From Planococcus halocryophilus (GTDB lineage Bacteria > Bacillota > Bacilli > Bacillales_A > Planococcaceae), in NCBI RefSeq assembly GCF_001687585.2, contig NZ_CP016537.2:2824001-2888000 (forward strand): a DNA stretch of 64,000 nucleotides, given 5' to 3'. Below are positions 60,584 to 64,000 of this stretch, piece after piece (positions within the stretch are counted from its first letter, which is position 1; the number at the start of each line of letters is the position of its first letter). The translations under genes were made by a program, and so were the position numbers. Below the pieces are notes generated by a model that had not been told where the DNA came from, made no database searches, and worked only from the letters and a program-made list of their open reading frames with translations.

Positions 60584-61264
60584 ATGACATTTCCCCAACA
60601 AGTCAAATATGGATTAACTGCTCAGTCTGTAGTAGTCGATCGCATGTCACAACAAGCATTAAGTCAAGATATTCCCACCATGATAGAAGAATTAAAAACT
60701 TGGTGTGACACCGATAATGCTGGTGTGGCTGTTTCTTATTTTTTTCGGCAATATGCCTTGTATGTAACGGCTCAATTTACTTTGCTCCATCAATCCGATG
60801 GTTATTTTGATGTTGATTGGCGAGAATTACAATTTAACCGTGTTCATAATTACGGCTTGCCACTATTAGAAACGCATGTGAAGTCCGCAACATTTAAACT
60901 CATCACGCCAGATAAACGGTATCAAGCATTTCATGATATTCTCTATAAACAAGTAGATGAATTATTAAATGAGTTCAAAAAAACCACGAAAATTTCGTCC
61001 ATTACTTGTTGGGAGAATATTTTAGGTTCTGTGTTATGGTATTACGCTAGTTTAGAATCACGAAACCCTCGACTCGTTGCACAAGATTTAGAGTGGCTCT
61101 TGCAAGACACAAATTGGATGCCTATCAAAACTTCTTACCTTGCGAAGTTACTCGGCACTACTCCCCTGCAACTAGCTGTCTCGAAACCGTTACGAAAAAC
61201 TTGCTGCCTTTATAAAGAGATGCCCGCTTTTGCTACTTGTACATTTTGTCCAACACCAAATTAA
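60584..61264 (+). CDS. FhuF-like [2Fe-2S] ferric-siderophore reductase
   Basis: A 226-residue protein whose C-terminus carries Cys207-Cys208-x10-Cys219-x2-Cys222 (KTCCLYKEM...CTFCP), the unusual [2Fe-2S] motif of FhuF-type ferric-siderophore reductases. The N-terminal part has no P-loop or membrane segment and fits the FhuF/IucA-related fold. It should release iron from an imported siderophore in the cytosol. No siderophore transporter or Fur-box is visible nearby, so the gene is an orphan here. AAGAGGTGAACCATA precedes the ATG. Confidence 0.8.
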   Translation: MTFPQQVKYGLTAQSVVVDRMSQQALSQDIPTMIEELKTWCDTDNAGVAVSYFFRQYALYVTAQFTLLHQSDGYFDVDWRELQFNRVHNYGLPLLETHVKSATFKLITPDKRYQAFHDILYKQVDELLNEFKKTTKISSITCWENILGSVLWYYASLESRNPRLVAQDLEWLLQDTNWMPIKTSYLAKLLGTTPLQLAVSKPLRKTCCLYKEMPAFATCTFCPTPN

Positions 61265-61293
61265 AACACCTCAGCAAATATGCTGAGGTGTTT
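61264..61293. terminator. bidirectional terminator
   Basis: AAACACCTCAGCA pairs with TGCTGAGGTGTTT around AATA. It lies between the convergent FhuF-like and VLRF1-like genes. Confidence 0.85.
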
Positions 61294-61295
61294 GT

Positions 61296-62120
61296 TTATA
61301 CTTCGAATACTTCATGCAGGATTTTGCCCGGATCGTTGTTCATTAAGTTTTTATAAACACAGCTATTCGGTTTTTGGTGAAGTGTTTTCGCAAATGATTT
61401 AGCATGGTCAGCTTCACCAACTATATGGATTTCTTCCCATTTGCGTTCTTTTTTCAACTTCTCCATTTTGCCGCCCATGTCTTTATAGAAACGCTCTAAG
61501 TTTTCTTTTAGTCGATGGTCCAATTCATCAGAGGGACTGCCTCCACCACCACCGGTGACTGTGCTACCTGCACCAACACCTACTCGCCCAGAACTGCGTG
61601 CGCCTTTCTGTTCTGTCCAAACCTCTAAGCCTGAATCAAACTCATAAAAGAACTCTTCGTTAATAATTCCCATGGATGTATCAATGACACGAATGCCTTT
61701 AAAGCCTGGTAAAACAATTCCAGCGTATGGATAAGCTTTGTACATATATCGAAGCTCTTCTAGTTCAGGTTTGTTTTCCCAATGAAAACTCGTTTTCACT
61801 GGAACTTGTACGTAATGTACAGACCACAAATCATTGTGTTCTGAAGCAAAAATTACGACACCTTTTTGAAGTTCATTTTGGTTGTCTAAAATTTCTTTTT
61901 CTACTTTTTTCCGTAAATTCTTATATGCTTTCATTTCTTCTTCATTGTTTGATGCTTTTAAATATTCGTCTAATCGTTTTAACCCGTTTTTCAGATGGAT
62001 CTTCCATGCCCCATTCTGGGCGTTCAAATCAGCTGGATTGGTATTCAAATATACACTTAACACGCAACGGTCTGGACATTCAAAACTTTTCAATTCCTGG
62101 ATTTTGTCGTATAAGGTCAT
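61296..62120 (-). CDS. VLRF1-family aeRF1-type release-factor-like protein
   Basis: A 274-residue protein resembling bacterial relatives of the archaeal/eukaryotic release factor 1 (VLRF1 group): CVLSVYLNTNPADL near the N-terminus, a central domain (about 85-160), a Gly-rich loop (173-196), then SDELDHRLKENLERFYKDM and an HIVGEADHAKSF-type C-terminal domain. The loop has five consecutive Gly but no GGQ tripeptide, so peptidyl-tRNA hydrolysis by the canonical mechanism is doubtful. AGGAGGATGATTAA precedes the ATG. A very good sigma-B-type promoter lies upstream. Confidence 0.75.
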   Translation of the reverse strand: MTLYDKIQELKSFECPDRCVLSVYLNTNPADLNAQNGAWKIHLKNGLKRLDEYLKASNNEEEMKAYKNLRKKVEKEILDNQNELQKGVVIFASEHNDLWSVHYVQVPVKTSFHWENKPELEELRYMYKAYPYAGIVLPGFKGIRVIDTSMGIINEEFFYEFDSGLEVWTEQKGARSSGRVGVGAGSTVTGGGGGSPSDELDHRLKENLERFYKDMGGKMEKLKKERKWEEIHIVGEADHAKSFAKTLHQKPNSCVYKNLMNNDPGKILHEVFEV

Positions 62121-62160
62121 TTAATCATCCTCCTCTTTGTATTCCATCATCACTACCTGA

Positions 62161-62185
62161 TTACCCTTAAGCAGTTAATTTAAAC
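62161..62185 (-). promoter_or_regulatory. sigma-B-type promoter of the VLRF1-like gene
   Basis: On the minus strand GTTTAA (62180-62185), a 13-base spacer, GGGTAA (62161-62166): an exact fit to GTTTAA-N13-15-GGGWAW, 41 bases before the start codon. Confidence 0.72.
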
Positions 62186-62216
62186 GAATTTTCGGAACCT
62201 TTATTAAAAATCCGAT

Positions 62217-62241
62217 GTTTAAACCATCGCGTCAGTGGTAA
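62217..62241 (+). promoter_or_regulatory. sigma-B-like promoter of the DUF3243 gene
   Basis: GTTTAA (62217-62222), a 13-base spacer, TGGTAA (62236-62241): one mismatch to the -10 pattern, 43 bases before the start codon. It is back to back with the VLRF1 promoter. Confidence 0.55.
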
Positions 62242-62283
62242 ATAAACATTGTATTGAAAAATCACAAGGGAGTTGGCGAAGAA

Positions 62284-62595
62284 ATGGAGAACATCAATAA
62301 ACAAGTTGAAGAGAAATTATCAAATACAGATGAGAAGAAAAAAGAACAGATTTTAGCAGATTTTTCCGTATTCATTAATTACTTAAGTGAAAAAGTAGAG
62401 TTAGGCGAGAAAATGGGATTAAGCGAAGAGCGCATCGCGCAATTAGCAGAGAAAGTTGCATCTCATCTTGCGAAAAAAGAAGAGCCTAAAAATAGCGAAG
62501 AATACTTGCTGCAACGTTTATGGCAGGTTGGCGATAAAGACCAACAGCATATGTTAGCACATATGCTCGTGAAATTAGCTAAAGACCAAAACTAA
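62284..62595 (+). CDS. DUF3243 family protein (YmfJ-like)
   Basis: A 103-residue soluble, helical protein. The C-terminal two thirds match DUF3243 (YmfJ of Bacillus): FINYLSEKVELGEKMGLSEE, HLAKKEEPKNSEEYLLQRLW, and HMLAHMLVKLAK (the last two being the family's most conserved parts). The N-terminus has an extra charged segment of about 25 residues. The function is unknown. The start at 62284 is the only ATG that leaves the AGGGAG upstream, though its spacing is long, so an alternative start is possible. Divergent from the VLRF1-like gene. Confidence 0.78.
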   Translation: MENINKQVEEKLSNTDEKKKEQILADFSVFINYLSEKVELGEKMGLSEERIAQLAEKVASHLAKKEEPKNSEEYLLQRLWQVGDKDQQHMLAHMLVKLAKDQN

Positions 62596-62603
62596 ATCAA
62601 AGT

Positions 62604-62633
62604 AAAAGGCCTTCCTCATTAGGAAGGCCTTTT
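62604..62633 (+). terminator. first terminator after the DUF3243 gene
   Basis: AAAAGGCCTTCCT pairs with AGGAAGGCCTTTT around CATT. Confidence 0.82.
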
Positions 62634-62645
62634 AGACTGTAGACA

Positions 62646-62683
62646 AAAGAGGTTGTGGAATGAATTCATTCCACAACCTCTTT
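62646..62683 (+). terminator. second terminator after the DUF3243 gene
   Basis: A perfect 19-bp palindrome without loop: AAAGAGGTTGTGGAATGAA and its complement. It is a relative of the hairpins at 3187-3228 and 31963-31994. Confidence 0.75.
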
Positions 62684-62826
62684 GCTTATTTTTATGAAAA
62701 ATAGCTATTTTGCTAGGAATGGGTCTTCGGAAAGCACCGAAATAAACTCCATTCGGTAAAAATTTCTATATAATAAAGACGATAACAATTTTAGTTATTA
62801 TCCACCTAATAAAGGAGTATGTGAAA

Positions 62827-63474
62827 ATGAAAAGACAACTCATGTTTGGGGCGATTGTCGGCGTGCTGTTGGTAATAGTTCTTCAATCAATTGATTTTAT
62901 CAACATCCAGGCTTTACAGCAGTACCAGCTTCCACGGTTTATTTTCTTAGCTGTTTTTATCATACTGGTGTGGGCGATTGTCGGTGCCTTCAAAAAAATA
63001 TTCGCCCCTTTGATTATTTTGGTGGTCGGCATCAGCCTGGTGAATCTTGCATTTCATGTGTTTGAAGTCGAGTTAAACTATTATGTGTTCCAAGACGAAC
63101 GCAATGAAATGATCGATCAGCTATTGTCTGGAGAAATCCAGAAAAAAGACCCTACTAATGCAGGATTTGCTTTTTATTACACACCTCCAGAATATACATT
63201 AGCCAATAGAGATTCCTTTATTGACGCGCGCATGTACTCAGAAGAAAAGCATTTCATTTTTTTCCAAACAGCTACGCCACGCTTTCTAGACTTTATCGGC
63301 TTAACGGAAGGCTTTGTCTATTCTTCTACAGGTACATATCCGACCATGTCCGAGTTGGACACTTCTTATACCTACCGGAAAATCAATGACCATTGGTATT
63401 TTGTTTCGAGTGATAGCAAACGCTTTAAAAATTCTTGCTACATCCTATGCAAACCACCCAAAACTGCTAACTAA
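62827..63474 (+). CDS. unrecognised membrane protein
   Basis: A 215-residue protein I do not recognise. Three hydrophobic segments (about 5-24, 35-55 and 58-78) are followed by a soluble domain (about 80-215) with an aromatic-rich core (FYYTPPEYTL, HFIFFQTATPRFLDFIGL, YTYRKINDHWYFVS). That domain is probably extracytoplasmic or cytosolic depending on topology. The GTG at 62821 lies too close to AAAGGAG; the ATG at 62827 has nine-base spacing. TATAAT at 62769 is a possible -10. The last residues (NSCYILCKPPKTAN) look unlike a domain end, and the 120 bases after the stop are AT-rich with no other gene, so a recent 3' truncation or frameshift is possible. Confidence 0.65.
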   Translation: MKRQLMFGAIVGVLLVIVLQSIDFINIQALQQYQLPRFIFLAVFIILVWAIVGAFKKIFAPLIILVVGISLVNLAFHVFEVELNYYVFQDERNEMIDQLLSGEIQKKDPTNAGFAFYYTPPEYTLANRDSFIDARMYSEEKHFIFFQTATPRFLDFIGLTEGFVYSSTGTYPTMSELDTSYTYRKINDHWYFVSSDSKRFKNSCYILCKPPKTAN

Positions 63475-63595
63475 TGCAAAATTTCAAAATCACATCGTAA
63501 CTTTCAACCGATTGATACGTAACTTTATCATTGTTCGCCAATTCTACGCGAGCACCTCATCCATTCTTTCTAGAAAAGATTTTTTGTTTACAAGC

Positions 63596-63627
63596 AAAAA
63601 GGCCTTCCTTATTGGGAAGGCCTTTTT
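63596..63627. terminator. bidirectional terminator
   Basis: AAAAAGGCCTTCC pairs with GGAAGGCCTTTTT around TTATTG. It lies between the unrecognised membrane protein and the MFS gene and contains the MFS stop codon. Confidence 0.85.
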
Positions 63628-64000
63628 TCGTATAGTTTGAACATTAATAGATACACAAACCCACTCGCTATTGCGAGAAGACCGAGCACACCAAATGTCC
63701 AAGAAAAACCAAACCAAGCAGTCATCGGAATGGAGATTGGTGCAATCATACGACCGATGGTATAACGCATACTCGCAGCCGCAAAATATTGGCCACGCAT
63801 ATCTTCAGGCGCTAGTTTTGATATGAAGCTTTGCTGTAGACCCACAACCATCAACTCCGCAAACGTGAAGATCGCCATTGCTACAACAAATATCCAAAAC
63901 CATGATGTTAACGGGAATAACCACATCGCTAGGCCGTAGAAAACAGCTGAGGCAAAGAAAACCCATTTCTCTGGAAATTTCGTCATCCATCTTGTCACAA
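63609..64000 (-). CDS. MFS transporter, C-terminal part (5' end outside window)
   Basis: The last 130 residues of a major facilitator permease; the frame is open to the window edge. About four transmembrane helices are visible, with the conserved loop LAPEDMRGQYFAAASMRYTIGR in two parts (LAPEDMRGQYF and the helix after it), a motif common in drug-efflux MFS proteins of Bacillales. The substrate is unknown. The stop codon lies within the bidirectional terminator. Confidence 0.85.
   Translation of the reverse strand, partial: VTRWMTKFPEKWVFFASAVFYGLAMWLFPLTSWFWIFVVAMAIFTFAELMVVGLQQSFISKLAPEDMRGQYFAAASMRYTIGRMIAPISIPMTAWFGFSWTFGVLGLLAIASGFVYLLMFKLYEKRPSQ

Noticed and set aside
61727..62170. 147-codon plus-strand frame opposite the VLRF1-like gene
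   Set aside because: Antisense to a supported gene and runs through its ribosome binding site and promoter.

Overview
The window is low-GC DNA, densely packed with genes on both strands. Strong AGGAGG-type ribosome binding sites, SAM-I (S-box) riboswitches, cre-like sites, candidate sigma-B promoters and many Rho-independent hairpins point to Bacillales. Gene content and style (LiaFSR, NsrR/Hmp, split CopC/CopD, lysine 6-dehydrogenase, VLRF1) fit a Planococcaceae-like organism such as Planococcus; that genus call is inference. I see no phage, insertion sequence, CRISPR array, rRNA or tRNA. The window looks chromosomal. It begins inside an ABC-F gene and ends inside an MFS transporter gene.

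Layout. 0-12 kb: ABC-F ATPase (partial), secreted phospholipase D-like protein, ECF sigma factor with no anti-sigma neighbour, CBS/CorC membrane protein, M20 dipeptidase, PlsY-like protein, DegV, DUF2804, tryptophan 2,3-dioxygenase plus glycerophosphodiesterase, double GNAT. 12-22 kb: heterodimeric ABC exporter, EamA permease, CopC-CopD pair, PAS-GGDEF-EAL protein, a structured tandem repeat (20675-20980), YjjB/YjjP-type exporter. 22-31 kb: a zinc alcohol dehydrogenase pseudogene behind a perfect palindrome, beta-propeller protein, AlaX, lipid kinase, a two-gene lysine catabolic operon (lysine 6-dehydrogenase and aldehyde dehydrogenase) with a perfect cre match, and a MerR/TipAS regulator followed by an overlapping 42-residue zinc-ribbon gene. 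32-40 kb: TrhO, 2-hydroxyacid dehydrogenase, DedA, metallophosphoesterase, and the complete envelope-stress operon liaI-like/liaH/liaF/liaS/liaR with an internal terminator-like hairpin.

40-46 kb: an acyl-CoA ligase, a Yip1-like membrane protein and a two-subunit sodium/solute symporter form a carboxylate uptake-and-activation operon. A cre site overlaps its -10 box and a TetR-type palindrome lies in its leader. 46-54 kb: a methionine block. A minus-strand SAM-I riboswitch controls metY-metX. A plus-strand SAM-I riboswitch controls metN-metP-metQ plus an M20 amidohydrolase. A divergent PlsY paralogue sits between the two switches. 54-64 kb: pepT, an RsbR-like STAS protein, several small stress-type genes behind sigma-B-like promoters, nsrR divergent from hmp (with an NsrR operator and a five-copy phased direct repeat between them), a VOC protein, a FhuF-like [2Fe-2S] reductase, a VLRF1-type protein divergent from a DUF3243 gene, an unrecognised membrane protein and the MFS fragment.

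The strongest candidates for something undescribed are the phased GGACAGTATT array at 58650-58745, the cluster of sigma-B-like promoters around an RsbR-like protein, the M20 hydrolase inside the SAM-controlled methionine uptake operon, the doubly regulated carboxylate operon, and the pair of PlsY paralogues that each lack a different conserved motif.
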